From Sphingomonadaceae bacterium (lineage in GTDB: Bacteria; Pseudomonadota; Alphaproteobacteria; Sphingomonadales; Sphingomonadaceae), in the NCBI GenBank assembly GCA_947453945.1, contig CANGJB010000001.1:62001-126000 (forward strand): a stretch of DNA of 64,000 nt, written 5' to 3'. Numbering within the stretch: the stretch's first letter is position 1; each line of letters begins with the position of its first letter. The translations under genes were made by a program, and so were the position numbers. Shown here piece after piece: positions 25,577 to 34,334 of the stretch. The notes below the pieces were generated by a model. It saw nothing but the letters and a program-made list of their open reading frames with translations, had not been told where the DNA came from and did not search any database.

Positions 25577-27730
25577 TTGGCCGATAAGACCCTGCGTACC
25601 TTCTGTCGCTTCTGCCACGCCAGCTGCGCCATGCTGGTCGATGTCGAGGGGGACAAGGTGACGGCGGTGCGGGGCGATCCCGAAAACTCATTGTTTGGCG
25701 GATACACCTGCGTGAAGGGCCGCCAGATGCCCGAAATGCACAACTTGCCCGAGCGGCACATGCGCCCGCTGGTGCGCAAGAATGGCGAGAAGGGCGGCGC
25801 ATTCGTCGAAACCTCGACTGCCGAAGCGCTCAAACTGGTGGCGGACAAGATCCGCGCCGTGATCGCTGAGCATGGTCCCCACGCGGTTGCGCTCTATTGC
25901 GGCACCAATGCCTTCCAGAACAGCGCGGTGCTGGGCACTTCGTTTGCGCTGGCCGAGGCTCTGGGCACGCGCAACTACTATACCAGCGTCACGGTCGACC
26001 AGCCGGCCAAGGTCTTCACCACCGCGCGTTATGGCCAGTGGATGGGCGGCCCGAACAATTTCGAGGAATCCGACGTTGTCATGTTCGTCGGCAACAACCC
26101 GCTCGTCTCACACTACACGCCCAGCGGCGGCGTGCCGCCGTTCTCGCCCTCGCGCCGCCTGCGCGATGCCAAGGCGCGCGGCATGAAGGTGATCGTCGCC
26201 GATCCGCGTCAGAGCGACACCGGCAATCTGGCTGACCTCTACCTGCAGGTGAAGCCCGGTGAGGATCCGGCACTGCTTGGCGGCATGCTCCACGTGATCA
26301 TCAAGGAAGGGCTCTACGACCGCAACTTCGTGGCCGCCCACGTCGACGGCTTCGACGAGCTGGCCGAGGCCGTGAAGGACTTCACGCCCGATCTCGCCGC
26401 CGACCGCGCCGGAGTTCCGGCCGAGCAGATCGTTGCCGCCGCGAGGCTGTTCGCCCGTGCTGCCAAGGGCCGGGTAGTTACCGGAACCGGGCCGGAAATG
26501 GCCGGGCGCGGCGTGCTCACCGAATACCTTGTGACCGCGCTCAACGTGGTCTGCGCTCGCTTCAATCAGGCGGGCGACAAAGTGGCGAACCCGATGGTGT
26601 TCATGCCGTTCGCGGCAGGCCCCAAGAAGGCGCAGGTCGCGCCGCCCATGCCGATGTTCGGCGAAGGCTTTGCCCAATCGCGCATCCGGGGCATCGGTAA
26701 ACTGGGGCAGGAAATGCCCTGCCCGGTGCTGGCAGACGAGATCCTCACCCCCGGCGAAGGCCAGATCAAGGTGCTGATCTCGATAGGCGGCAACCCGGAA
26801 ATCGCCTTCCCCAACCAGCGCAAGGTGAGGCAGGCGCTCGAAACGCTCGACATGTTCGTGCAGGTCGATCCCTACATGTCGGCCAGCGCCAAGCGGGCCG
26901 ACGTGATCCTCGCGCCTTCGATGTGCCTTGAGCGCGAAGACATCAACAATGTGTCGCAGCCGTTCTGCGAGGAGCCCTATGCGCACTATGCCGAGGCGAT
27001 GGTCCCCGCGCCGGGTGATACGATGGACGAGTACGAAATGCTGTGGTGGCTCGCCAAGCATCTCGGCCTTCAGCTCAAGCTGCCCGGCGGACCGTGCTCG
27101 ATGGACACGGTGCCGGACAAGATGACCATGCTCGATCTCATCTCGCATGGCAGCCTCGTGAAGCCGAGCAAGGCGCGCGCGGATGGGCTGGCGAGCGCGA
27201 CACCGGGCGGGGCGATGTTCTATCCTGAGGCGCACGCGGTGATCGCATCCGCAGATCCCGATGCGGCCAACAAGTTCCAGCTTGGCGCGGGCGAAATGCC
27301 GACCGCGTTTGCCGGCTATGCGGCGCAGCGGCCCGCGGCGGATGGCTTCGATTTCCGGCTGATCTCGCGCCGGTCCAAGCACCGCTACAACAGCAACGGG
27401 CACATCTCCGAATTCCTCAAGAAAAAGATGCCGACCAACCCGGCCTATATCAATCCGGAGGATCTGGCTGCGCTGGGCGTGGAAGACGGCGCGGTGATCG
27501 AAATCGCCTCGCGCGTCGCCTCGATCCATGCGGTGGCGAGCGCAAGCGACAAGGTGCGGCGCGGTGTGATCTCCATGTCGCACGCCTGGGGCAACGATGA
27601 TGCCGGTAAGGATGATGTTATGACGGCCGGTGGTTCGACCAACCGCCTGATCGACGATGCGCAGGATGCCGATCCGATCACGGGCATGGTGCTGCAAAGC
27701 GCGATCCCCGTGCGAGTGATCGCGGCCTGA
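25577..27730 (+). CDS. Molybdopterin (bis-MGD) oxidoreductase with N-terminal [4Fe-4S] site
   Basis: About 717 residues from a TTG at 25577 (GGGAGA ribosome site 6 nt upstream); an in-frame ATG lies further upstream at 25475, but that extension is not family-like. N-terminal cluster motif C-x2-C-x3-C...C (TFCRFCHASCAM then GYTCVKGRQ). MGD-binding segments include VMFVGNNPLVSHY, VIVADPRQSDTGNLADLYLQ and SIGGNPEIAFPNQ; the C-terminal beta barrel contains RYNSNGHISEFLKKK. No Tat signal, so cytoplasmic. Resembles formate-dehydrogenase/nitrate-reductase-like enzymes of unknown substrate. No redox partner or maturation gene is adjacent. Confidence 0.88.
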   Translation: MADKTLRTFCRFCHASCAMLVDVEGDKVTAVRGDPENSLFGGYTCVKGRQMPEMHNLPERHMRPLVRKNGEKGGAFVETSTAEALKLVADKIRAVIAEHGPHAVALYCGTNAFQNSAVLGTSFALAEALGTRNYYTSVTVDQPAKVFTTARYGQWMGGPNNFEESDVVMFVGNNPLVSHYTPSGGVPPFSPSRRLRDAKARGMKVIVADPRQSDTGNLADLYLQVKPGEDPALLGGMLHVIIKEGLYDRNFVAAHVDGFDELAEAVKDFTPDLAADRAGVPAEQIVAAARLFARAAKGRVVTGTGPEMAGRGVLTEYLVTALNVVCARFNQAGDKVANPMVFMPFAAGPKKAQVAPPMPMFGEGFAQSRIRGIGKLGQEMPCPVLADEILTPGEGQIKVLISIGGNPEIAFPNQRKVRQALETLDMFVQVDPYMSASAKRADVILAPSMCLEREDINNVSQPFCEEPYAHYAEAMVPAPGDTMDEYEMLWWLAKHLGLQLKLPGGPCSMDTVPDKMTMLDLISHGSLVKPSKARADGLASATPGGAMFYPEAHAVIASADPDAANKFQLGAGEMPTAFAGYAAQRPAADGFDFRLISRRSKHRYNSNGHISEFLKKKMPTNPAYINPEDLAALGVEDGAVIEIASRVASIHAVASASDKVRRGVISMSHAWGNDDAGKDDVMTAGGSTNRLIDDAQDADPITGMVLQSAIPVRVIAA

Positions 27731-27757
27731 TTTCGCGCGCAGCCGCAGTGCTGTTTC

Positions 27758-27930
27758 GCTCTGGATCCCCGCCTGCGCGGGGATGACGAGAGCAGGCGGT
27801 TAGCAGCTCGTCATTGCATCGCTCGGTTTATCCCGAGCGGTTGTCGCCAGCCGCAAGCCGAAGGGCTCGCGGCGTGACGAGCTGTTCGTCCCGTACCTTC
27901 GTCATTCCCGCGAAGGCGGGAATCCAGAGC
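27758..27930. repeat. REP-like palindromic repeat doublet (family A)
   Basis: Two inverted copies of a roughly 30-nt palindromic unit. The first, at 27758-27791, reads CTGGATCCCCGCCTGCGCGG then GGATGACGAG; the second, at 27899-27930, reads CGTCATTCCCGCGAAGGCGG then GAATCCAGAGC. Each forms its own hairpin, and together they can pair as a cruciform across about 170 bp. Such units are common extragenic repeats in sphingomonads and other alphaproteobacteria. Located between the ends of two convergent genes. Confidence 0.8.
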
Positions 27931-27963
27931 GACTGACGCGCTTCCCTTCGTCCAAAACAGGAA

Positions 27964-27992
27964 AGGCCGCCCCGGTTTCCCGGGACGGCCCT
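27964..27992. terminator. Intrinsic terminator for the TonB receptor gene (convergent region)
   Basis: Inverted repeat GGCCGCCCCGG / CCGGGACGGCC with TTTC in the loop, flanked by A-rich and T-rich tracts (CTTTCTTT on the plus side, TTTCCTGTTTT on the minus side). Placed 23 bp past the stop of the minus-strand receptor gene, it can serve both strands. Confidence 0.75.
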
Positions 27993-28014
27993 TTCTTTGG
28001 CGTTATTGTGAAGA

Positions 28015-30552
28015 TCAGAACTTGAAGCTGGCTTCCACAAAGACCTGGCGGCCGCGGTTGAGCAGCACGTTGCGGTCGTCGCCCTGCGGCACGAAAGTCG
28101 GCGTGCCCGGAGTGCCCAGCCCGCCGGGGCCGGCGAGGAACGGACGCGCACCGCTCGACTGGACGAAGCGCTTGTCGGTGATGTTGATGCCCACCAGCGC
28201 CAGCTTCCACTTGCCGGTCGGATCGCCGATCGAGAGGCTGCCGTCGATCGTTGCCCAGCCCTTCTGGATCGGATCGTTCACGCTTGTGGTGTCGGTGTAG
28301 TAGCTGCTGGAGAACGCGACGTTCGAGTGGGTGCCAACTTCGAGCGAGTCGGAGATCGGCACGCTGTAGTCGAACCCGACATTGCCCGCCCATTCCGGCG
28401 CACGCGAAGCCTTGCGGCCTTCGAGCGGGGAACCGTCGATCGCCGAAGCGAGCGGCTTGGTGAACGACGCCTTGGTGTAGGCCAGCGCGGCGTTGAGCCG
28501 CAGGCCTTCGACCGGGGTGCGCCAATTGAAGTCGATATCGACACCCTTGGTGGTCAGTTCGGACGCGTTGAACGTCTTGAACTGAACCTTGGTCGCATCG
28601 AACACCTGCAGCTGGATATCGCTGAACACGTAATAGAACAGCGAGCCGTTGAGGGTGATCGTGCGGCCCGCCATCTGCGACTTCACACCGAGTTCGCCGC
28701 CCTTGGCGCGCTCGGACTTGAAGATCAGGCCTTGGGCCACGGCATCACGCGTGGCCGGGTTGTTGAAGCCTAGCAGGCTGTTCGAAGGCAGCGCGCTGTT
28801 ATCGATACCGCCCGACTTGTAGCCGGTCTTGTACGCGGCGTAGATGTTGAGGTCGTCGTTGGCCTTGTAGCGCAGTGTGACTTCCGGCGAGACGTTGTGA
28901 TCCTTGAACGGGATCGGGCCCGAGAAGAAGCCGCTGCTGATGAAGGCCGGGGTCGCCGAAAGGAAGGCGTGGACATAGGGCACGGAGATCGTGTTGACCT
29001 TGTCTTCCTTGGTCCAGCGCACGCCGCCTGAAAGTTCAAGCTGTTCGGTCAACTTGTAGTTGCCGCTGGCGAAGAGCGAGTACGCCTTCGTCGTGGTGTG
29101 GTGCTTCTTGTACCAGTCGAACGCAGAGCCGGTGATCGGATCAGCTGCGATGATCGAGATGTTCACACCCTGCTGCGAGGTGTTGAAATCAATGACGCGG
29201 TGTTCATAGAAACCGCCGACCATGAAGTTGAACGGCCCGTCGAAGTTGCTGGTGAGGCGCAGTTCCTGGGTCCACTGCTTCGTGGCGTTGAGCGGATCGC
29301 TCGAGCCGAAGCCCTGTGCCGAACCGGGTGTGTTCACCGCAGCAAGGCGCGGCGCAATGAGGCCGACCGGAATGCCGTTGGGATTGAACGCCGCGCCGAC
29401 ACCGACCGAGCTGTAGGTGTCGGAATCGACCGAGTTGATGTCGAAGTAGCCGGTCACCGAGCTGAGCTTGATGGTATCGGTCAGGTCGAGGTCCATGCGC
29501 AGACGCGTGAGCCAGATATCGGTCTTGCCGAAGGGATGGCCTGGATAGCGGCCGTCACCGGCGGCGCTGCCGGTCGGGTAGTTGCTGTTCTGCGTGGCCG
29601 AAGGATCGCTGATGGCATAGTAGCGGTCACCGATGTTGCAGTTCGCGCCCGAGGGGATCGCGATGGCACCGCCGAGCAGCACAACTTCGTCCGCACGGCC
29701 GTTCTTGCCGCAATCGATGTCCTGGTGGCCGATCGCGCCGTCGTTGCGGTTGGTGATGTAGTTCACCTTGAGGTTCGCGGTGAACGCGCTCGAAGGATCC
29801 CACTGCAGCGTCAACCGGCTGTTGAAATCGCGCATGCCGCGATTGCGGATCAGAGCCGGGATGCCCGGCTGGATCTGGGTGTACTTCTTGATGTCGTTGT
29901 ATTGCGCCGCGACACGGATGCCGAGCGTCGGAGTCAGCGGGCCGGAAATGTAGCCGTTTACGACGTAGCCGTCCTCGACGAATTCATAGCTGGCCTTGCC
30001 GCCCACTTCCCACGACTTGGTGGGATCGTTGGAGCGCAGGCCAAGCACGCCTGCCGTGGCGCTCTTGCCGAAGTAGAGCGTCTGCGGGCCCTTCATCACG
30101 TCGACCTGCTTGATGTCGAAGAAGCCGGCCTGGAGAAGGCGCATCGAGGAAAGCTGAATGCCGTCCATATCGAGCGCGACGGCAGAGTCGAACGCGGCGG
30201 AAATCGCCGACGAGCCGACACCGCGCAGCGCGATGGAGCCGCCCGAGCCCGAGCCGCCCGAATAGATGTTGAGCGTGGGAACGTGGGTGCCAAGCGCTTC
30301 GGCCTTGGTCGCCTGATCGCGATTGATGGCATCTGCGGTGATCGCGGTAATCGTCACCGGCACGTTCTGCAGGGTTTCGGTCGATTTGCGCGCGATCACC
30401 GTGATCGCGTTGCCATCATCGACGGTGGCGGAACCCGTTTCAGCGGCTGCAGCATCGGCAGCATGCGCCAGACCCGGCAGTGTCAGCGACGTCGCTGCAA
30501 CGCCCGCAAACAGCGCAGCACGAAACGGCGACGCGATTGTCCTCAACCCCAT
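28015..30552 (-). CDS. TonB-dependent outer-membrane receptor (TBDR1)
   Basis: 845 residues. Signal peptide (FRAALFAGVAATSLTLPGLAHA), a TonB-box-like AITVIARKS, plug domain with NVPVTITAITADAI and the GFFDIKQVDVMKGPQTLYFGK motif, then a long 22-strand-type barrel ending in the outer-membrane signature VEASFKF. Imports a bulky or scarce ligand across the outer membrane with TonB/ExbBD energy. ATG preceded by GGGAGG. Transcribed after MFS and RHO2 on the same strand, so the ligand is probably the substrate of this catabolic cluster rather than a siderophore. Confidence 0.93.
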   Translation of the reverse strand: MGLRTIASPFRAALFAGVAATSLTLPGLAHAADAAAAETGSATVDDGNAITVIARKSTETLQNVPVTITAITADAINRDQATKAEALGTHVPTLNIYSGGSGSGGSIALRGVGSSAISAAFDSAVALDMDGIQLSSMRLLQAGFFDIKQVDVMKGPQTLYFGKSATAGVLGLRSNDPTKSWEVGGKASYEFVEDGYVVNGYISGPLTPTLGIRVAAQYNDIKKYTQIQPGIPALIRNRGMRDFNSRLTLQWDPSSAFTANLKVNYITNRNDGAIGHQDIDCGKNGRADEVVLLGGAIAIPSGANCNIGDRYYAISDPSATQNSNYPTGSAAGDGRYPGHPFGKTDIWLTRLRMDLDLTDTIKLSSVTGYFDINSVDSDTYSSVGVGAAFNPNGIPVGLIAPRLAAVNTPGSAQGFGSSDPLNATKQWTQELRLTSNFDGPFNFMVGGFYEHRVIDFNTSQQGVNISIIAADPITGSAFDWYKKHHTTTKAYSLFASGNYKLTEQLELSGGVRWTKEDKVNTISVPYVHAFLSATPAFISSGFFSGPIPFKDHNVSPEVTLRYKANDDLNIYAAYKTGYKSGGIDNSALPSNSLLGFNNPATRDAVAQGLIFKSERAKGGELGVKSQMAGRTITLNGSLFYYVFSDIQLQVFDATKVQFKTFNASELTTKGVDIDFNWRTPVEGLRLNAALAYTKASFTKPLASAIDGSPLEGRKASRAPEWAGNVGFDYSVPISDSLEVGTHSNVAFSSSYYTDTTSVNDPIQKGWATIDGSLSIGDPTGKWKLALVGINITDKRFVQSSGARPFLAGPGGLGTPGTPTFVPQGDDRNVLLNRGRQVFVEASFKF

Positions 30553-30847
30553 AGCAATCCTCCCAACTATCGATGGGGACGTATCATGCTGTAACTGCGT
30601 GATTTTCCGCCCACAATCCCGATCACTAGGCTAGGGTGCGGGGGGCGAACAGCAACTATCAAAAAGGGTGACGAAACGGCGCTTTTTGTGCGCAGTGTTG
30701 CCGCAAAAACGCATGGATTCCGTAGGGGCAGGGGGTAAGTAAGAGGCGGGCAGGCGGCTCAGCGCAAAGCGTCTGTTCCGGACCGTGCCGGAGGGCACAA
30801 ACGGCTTCCCTCCCGGCATCAGCAGGGGGCACCGGGTGTTTGATCTA
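30553..30847. other. Upstream region of TBDR1, 295 bp without a gene
   Basis: Lies between the end of RHO2 and the start of TBDR1. The minus strand carries GGGAGG just before the receptor ATG. The tract 30624-30636 contains CACTAGGCTAGGG, two overlapping CTAG words of the kind also seen before RHO2 (CCCTAGGACCTAG at 32431). An A/T-rich patch sits at 30655-30690. No convincing sigma-70 hexamer pair or terminator was identified. Confidence 0.4.
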
Positions 30848-32419
30848 TCACCTTCTGGGCGGCGTTTCGCTGCTGAGCCACAGATCCAGCTTCGCGTGGA
30901 AATCGCGGATCTTGCTCTCCTGGTAGCTTGCGAAAATCACCTCTCCCTTAGGGTGATTGTGCAGGCCTTTTTGCACGGCAGCGTGATTGAGCCCGTCCTG
31001 GTTGAAGATCTTGTTCAGGTAGCTGCCGAACTCTGTCGCCTTGGTGTAATCGTCCTCAAGATCGAGAAAGGTGCATTTGGCGGGGGCCGGGCGCGCTTCG
31101 CCATCGGGCACAGGCAGCATGTACATAACCTCGTGCAGCGATTGCTCGGGATTGTTGCCGTCGGGCCGGAAGCGATAGAAGATCGGGTTGAAATCCGCCC
31201 AGGGATGCAGGTTGGGGAACACCGAATAGAAGATTGCGTCGATCATGTCGGCATCGCTGAACTGGTCGATCGCATCGCCCCACTGCGGGCGCATCAGGTT
31301 GCGCCTGTCGTTTGCGGCATCAGCACGGAAATCCTGCGCGGATGCACTGGCAAACCGGGTCGGCGTGTTTTCCTCACCCGGCGCGATCTTGCCGCCGATC
31401 CAGTTGCACATATGCGGATCTGCGTTGACGACTTCGCCTTCAAGGTGCGTGGCGGTCATGTCGAAAATGCCGGTCTTGCCATCCGGGCGCGTCATCTCGA
31501 CACGGTTCTCCTCCAGCCGGCGATAGACGTGGCCGGACAGGGGATGGCGGAAGCTGGTGAAGGCCTGGCCTTCCGGAAAGGCGGATGGATCGGGCGCATC
31601 GAGATCGGTGTGCGCGCTCGGCGGGCCGGAAGCAGACATGGCGCGCGAGATGTTGGGCCACACATCGTACTTGGAGCCGGTATCGAGGAACATTGGCAGC
31701 AGTTCTGGGTGCGTGCCGACGACGTGATAGGATTCCATGAAGGCTTCCTGCGCCACTTTCCAGTTGCACGGCAGCCGCTTCACCATGTGCGCCGCCTTGT
31801 AGCGCTTGGCGAAAGGGCGCGAAAAGTGGCGGTCGATATCGCCGAGGAACGCTGCCAGCGGCTCGGCGTTCGGGTCCGGATTGATGAAAATGAAGCCGCC
31901 CCAGTGGCCGACCGAGACAGCGGGAAGCGCATACTCCTCTTCGGTCACGCTCGGGAAATCCCAGTGGCTGGGCACTTCCTTGAGGCTGCCATCGAGATGC
32001 CAGGACCAGCCGTGGAACGGGCAGCGCAGCACTTTGAGGCCCTGGCGGTGCGCATCGCACAGCTGGCGGCCGCGGTGGAGGCAGGCATTGGGGAAAGCCT
32101 TGACCGCGCCGGGGCCATCACCGGGAGCATTGCGCACGATCACGAACGACAGGCCAGCGATCTCATAGACGTATGTGTCACCCACATTGGGAATATCGTC
32201 TTCATGGCACGCCATCTGCCACACGCGCTTCCACAGCCGCTCGACCTCGCGCTCGTGCTCTTCCTTGCTCCAGTAGCGATGGGTGGCGACTTTGGTGACG
32301 CCGCCGGGATAGGGCGAGTCCTCAAGATAGACGGCCGGCGGCGCAACCACATCCGCCTTGATCACCTCGTTGTAAGTCACGCCGGCTGTCCGGTCGTGCC
32401 CGGTCTTGGTTTCCACCAT
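30848..32419 (-). CDS. Rieske non-haem iron oxygenase, alpha subunit (RHO2)
   Basis: 523 residues, long for the family. Rieske cluster C113-x-H115 and C133-x2-H136 (CLHRG...CPFHG). Catalytic segment NWKVAQEAFMESYHVVGTH gives iron ligands H232 and H237 with E229 in the bridging position; third ligand Asp in IFNQDGLNH. An insertion of about 100 residues between 260 and 360 (rich in polar residues, with VYRRLEENRVEMTRPDGKTG) is not seen in RHO4 or RHO5. Preceded by the MFS gene (32-bp gap) and followed by TBDR1, so transport and first oxidation appear linked. Confidence 0.92.
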   Translation of the reverse strand: MVETKTGHDRTAGVTYNEVIKADVVAPPAVYLEDSPYPGGVTKVATHRYWSKEEHEREVERLWKRVWQMACHEDDIPNVGDTYVYEIAGLSFVIVRNAPGDGPGAVKAFPNACLHRGRQLCDAHRQGLKVLRCPFHGWSWHLDGSLKEVPSHWDFPSVTEEEYALPAVSVGHWGGFIFINPDPNAEPLAAFLGDIDRHFSRPFAKRYKAAHMVKRLPCNWKVAQEAFMESYHVVGTHPELLPMFLDTGSKYDVWPNISRAMSASGPPSAHTDLDAPDPSAFPEGQAFTSFRHPLSGHVYRRLEENRVEMTRPDGKTGIFDMTATHLEGEVVNADPHMCNWIGGKIAPGEENTPTRFASASAQDFRADAANDRRNLMRPQWGDAIDQFSDADMIDAIFYSVFPNLHPWADFNPIFYRFRPDGNNPEQSLHEVMYMLPVPDGEARPAPAKCTFLDLEDDYTKATEFGSYLNKIFNQDGLNHAAVQKGLHNHPKGEVIFASYQESKIRDFHAKLDLWLSSETPPRR

Positions 32420-32451
32420 TTGTCCGCTCTCCCTAGGACCTAGTGGCCAGT

Positions 32452-33741
32452 CTACGCCTGCGAGGGGGCTGAGCCATTGATCATTTTGAGGGGACCCTTA
32501 TCCATTGCGCGCGCCGCACTGAGGTAGAAGAGGGCTGCCGGAACCGCGAAAGCGGTGCTTACGCCGATCACTGCCCAGCTGAGCGAGTGGGTGCCCAGCG
32601 CGGGAGCAAGCCGCGTGCTGGCAAAGCCGATCAGGAACAGGCCGAGCGCCTGCCCGATAAGGTTGTTGAAGATCATCGCGACCGCCATGGCCATTGCGCG
32701 CTCGTCGGGCCGCACGGCGAGCTGGATGAGCGAAACAGTGGGTGCCTGCGCGATGAGGAACACGAGGTAGCCGCAGGAAAACAGGCCAAGGAAGGTCCAG
32801 AAGTTCGTGCTTTGCAGCGCGGCGAGGTAGATCGGCAGGCACGCGAGGGTGGCGATGGCAGGGAGCCAGGCGCGCCAGCGCGCATCGCGGCGGACTAGCC
32901 AATCGGTGAGGTAGCCGCCTAGCAGCGGCCCTGGAATGCCTCCGAGGACGAAGGCCAGGCCGAGGTAAAAGCCGACATTGGCGGTGGAGACCGGGAAATT
33001 CCGCAGCATGATCGCTGCGAGCCAGGTGGCAAAGCCATAGCCGGTGACGATCATGCATCCGAAGGCGGCCGAGGCGGCGAGGAACACGCGGTTGGCGAAG
33101 AGCTCGCGCACCCCGGTGAGCCAAGCGGCAAGGCCTTCGGTGAGGCCAACCTTGGGCGGGATAGGCCGGCCGCCGGGCTCCTTCACGGTGGCAAAGACGA
33201 ACAGCGCGAACAGGATGCCCGGTATGCCGAGCAGCAGGAAGGTCATCCGCCAGCCGACCGCATGGGCCAGCACGCCGCCGAGGATCAGCCCCGCCGCGGT
33301 GCCGAGCGTGGGGCCGAGGAAATAGATGCCCATCGCGCGGCCCAGCTCGTGGCCCTTGAAGGTCTGCGTCAGGAGCGAGGTGCCGGCTGGGCCGCTACCC
33401 GATTCGCCGATGCCCACGCCCATGCGCGCGAGAAAGAAGGTCCAGAAGCCTGTCGCCGTGCCGCAGAGCGCGGTCATGAGGCTCCATGTCGCGATGGAGA
33501 GAGAAATGATCAGCGGGCGGCTCATCCGGTCGGCCAGCCAGGCGATGGGGAGGCCGCAGACGACGTAGAGCACGGTGAAGGCAAAACCGGTGATGAGGCC
33601 GATCTCGGTGTCGCTCAGGGTGAAGGCGTGCTTGATATCCTCGATCATGATCGAGAGGATCAGCCGGTCGGCAATATTCAGCATGCCGCCAAATGTGATC
33701 ACGGCGAGCACGAAATGGCGGTAGTGGCGATGCTCTCCCAA
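32452..33741 (-). CDS. Major facilitator superfamily transporter
   Basis: 429 residues with about 12 hydrophobic segments. The loop 2-3 motif A is present (LPIAWLADRMSRPLIISLS), and the first helix reads FVLAVITFGGMLNIADRLIL with an Asp/Arg pair like spinster/anion-type MFS members. An inner-membrane carrier, likely for the aromatic or alicyclic acid handled by the adjacent Rieske oxygenase. First gene of the MFS-RHO2-TBDR1 minus-strand group, divergent from the DUF35/thiolase operon. Confidence 0.9.
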   Translation of the reverse strand: MGEHRHYRHFVLAVITFGGMLNIADRLILSIMIEDIKHAFTLSDTEIGLITGFAFTVLYVVCGLPIAWLADRMSRPLIISLSIATWSLMTALCGTATGFWTFFLARMGVGIGESGSGPAGTSLLTQTFKGHELGRAMGIYFLGPTLGTAAGLILGGVLAHAVGWRMTFLLLGIPGILFALFVFATVKEPGGRPIPPKVGLTEGLAAWLTGVRELFANRVFLAASAAFGCMIVTGYGFATWLAAIMLRNFPVSTANVGFYLGLAFVLGGIPGPLLGGYLTDWLVRRDARWRAWLPAIATLACLPIYLAALQSTNFWTFLGLFSCGYLVFLIAQAPTVSLIQLAVRPDERAMAMAVAMIFNNLIGQALGLFLIGFASTRLAPALGTHSLSWAVIGVSTAFAVPAALFYLSAARAMDKGPLKMINGSAPSQA

Positions 33742-33827
33742 GACGCCCGCTCCTTCTTTGCAACAGGGCTAAGCCTTCGCCGCGCAGCGGGCGACTAACA
33801 CAAAGGGGGAGGGCGCTTGGTGCGCGG

Positions 33828-33859
33828 CCTACCACTTTCGATGCCTACCATTTTCAATG
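33828..33859. promoter_or_regulatory. Tandem 16-bp direct repeat in the MFS/DUF35 divergent promoter region
   Basis: CCTACCACTTTCGATG (33828-33843) is followed directly by CCTACCATTTTCAATG (33844-33859), 14 of 16 positions identical, in the 203-bp region between two divergently transcribed operons. Head-to-tail repeats of this size often bind a dimeric regulator (for example IclR, MarR or AraC type). No regulator gene is adjacent, so the cognate protein is unknown. Confidence 0.45.
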
Positions 33860-33944
33860 ATCGTCGGTCCCGGGATTTGCTGTCACGATGCTCGCAACAA
33901 ACGGGACCTTACGACAACCGGTCCGACCCTTTGGGAAAGGTTTT

Positions 33945-34334
33945 ATGGCGCAGCTTGAGCCCATTGCGGCAAACTTGTGGACCGATGAGGCGGAGCCGGC
34001 GCTGCTTGGCGGGCGGCTGCCTTCGGGCAAGATCGTTTTTCCCTTTCCCAGCGGCGATGCGGCAGAAGGGGTCGAGCCTTGGCGCCTCTCGCGCACCGGC
34101 ACGCTGTGGTCGTGGACCCGGCAAGATTTCCAGCCGAAGGAACCCTTCGAGGGACCGGAGCCGTTCCAGCCCTACCTTATCGGTTATGTCGAATTGCCCG
34201 GCGAGGTCATCGTCGAGACGCGCATCGTGGACGCGAAGCTCGAGGATCTGAAGCTCGGCATGCCGATGGAATTCGTGGTCGCGCCGTTTGACGCGACCCG
34301 TGCGACTTATGCGTTTCGTCCGGAGAAAGCGTGA
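33945..34334 (+). CDS. DUF35 OB-fold acyl-CoA-associated protein lacking the zinc ribbon cysteines
   Basis: 129 residues. The OB-fold core SRTGTLWSWTRQDF...PYLIGYVELPGEVIVETRIV matches DUF35 proteins that partner SCP-x/Ltp-type thiolases. In most homologues the N-terminal rubredoxin-like knuckle supplies four Cys; here the corresponding part (ALLGGRLPSGKIVFPFP) contains none, so zinc is not bound. In steroid side-chain degradation a DUF35 domain is an obligatory partner of Ltp2-type aldolases. It is coupled to the thiolase-like gene by a TGATG junction. Confidence 0.85.
   Translation: MAQLEPIAANLWTDEAEPALLGGRLPSGKIVFPFPSGDAAEGVEPWRLSRTGTLWSWTRQDFQPKEPFEGPEPFQPYLIGYVELPGEVIVETRIVDAKLEDLKLGMPMEFVVAPFDATRATYAFRPEKA

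Noticed and set aside
29098-30594. A 498-residue plus-strand frame over TBDR1
   Set aside because: Antisense shadow of the receptor gene; no start context or domain.
30785-32443. A 552-residue plus-strand frame over RHO2
   Set aside because: Antisense shadow; the minus strand has the complete Rieske and iron-ligand motifs.
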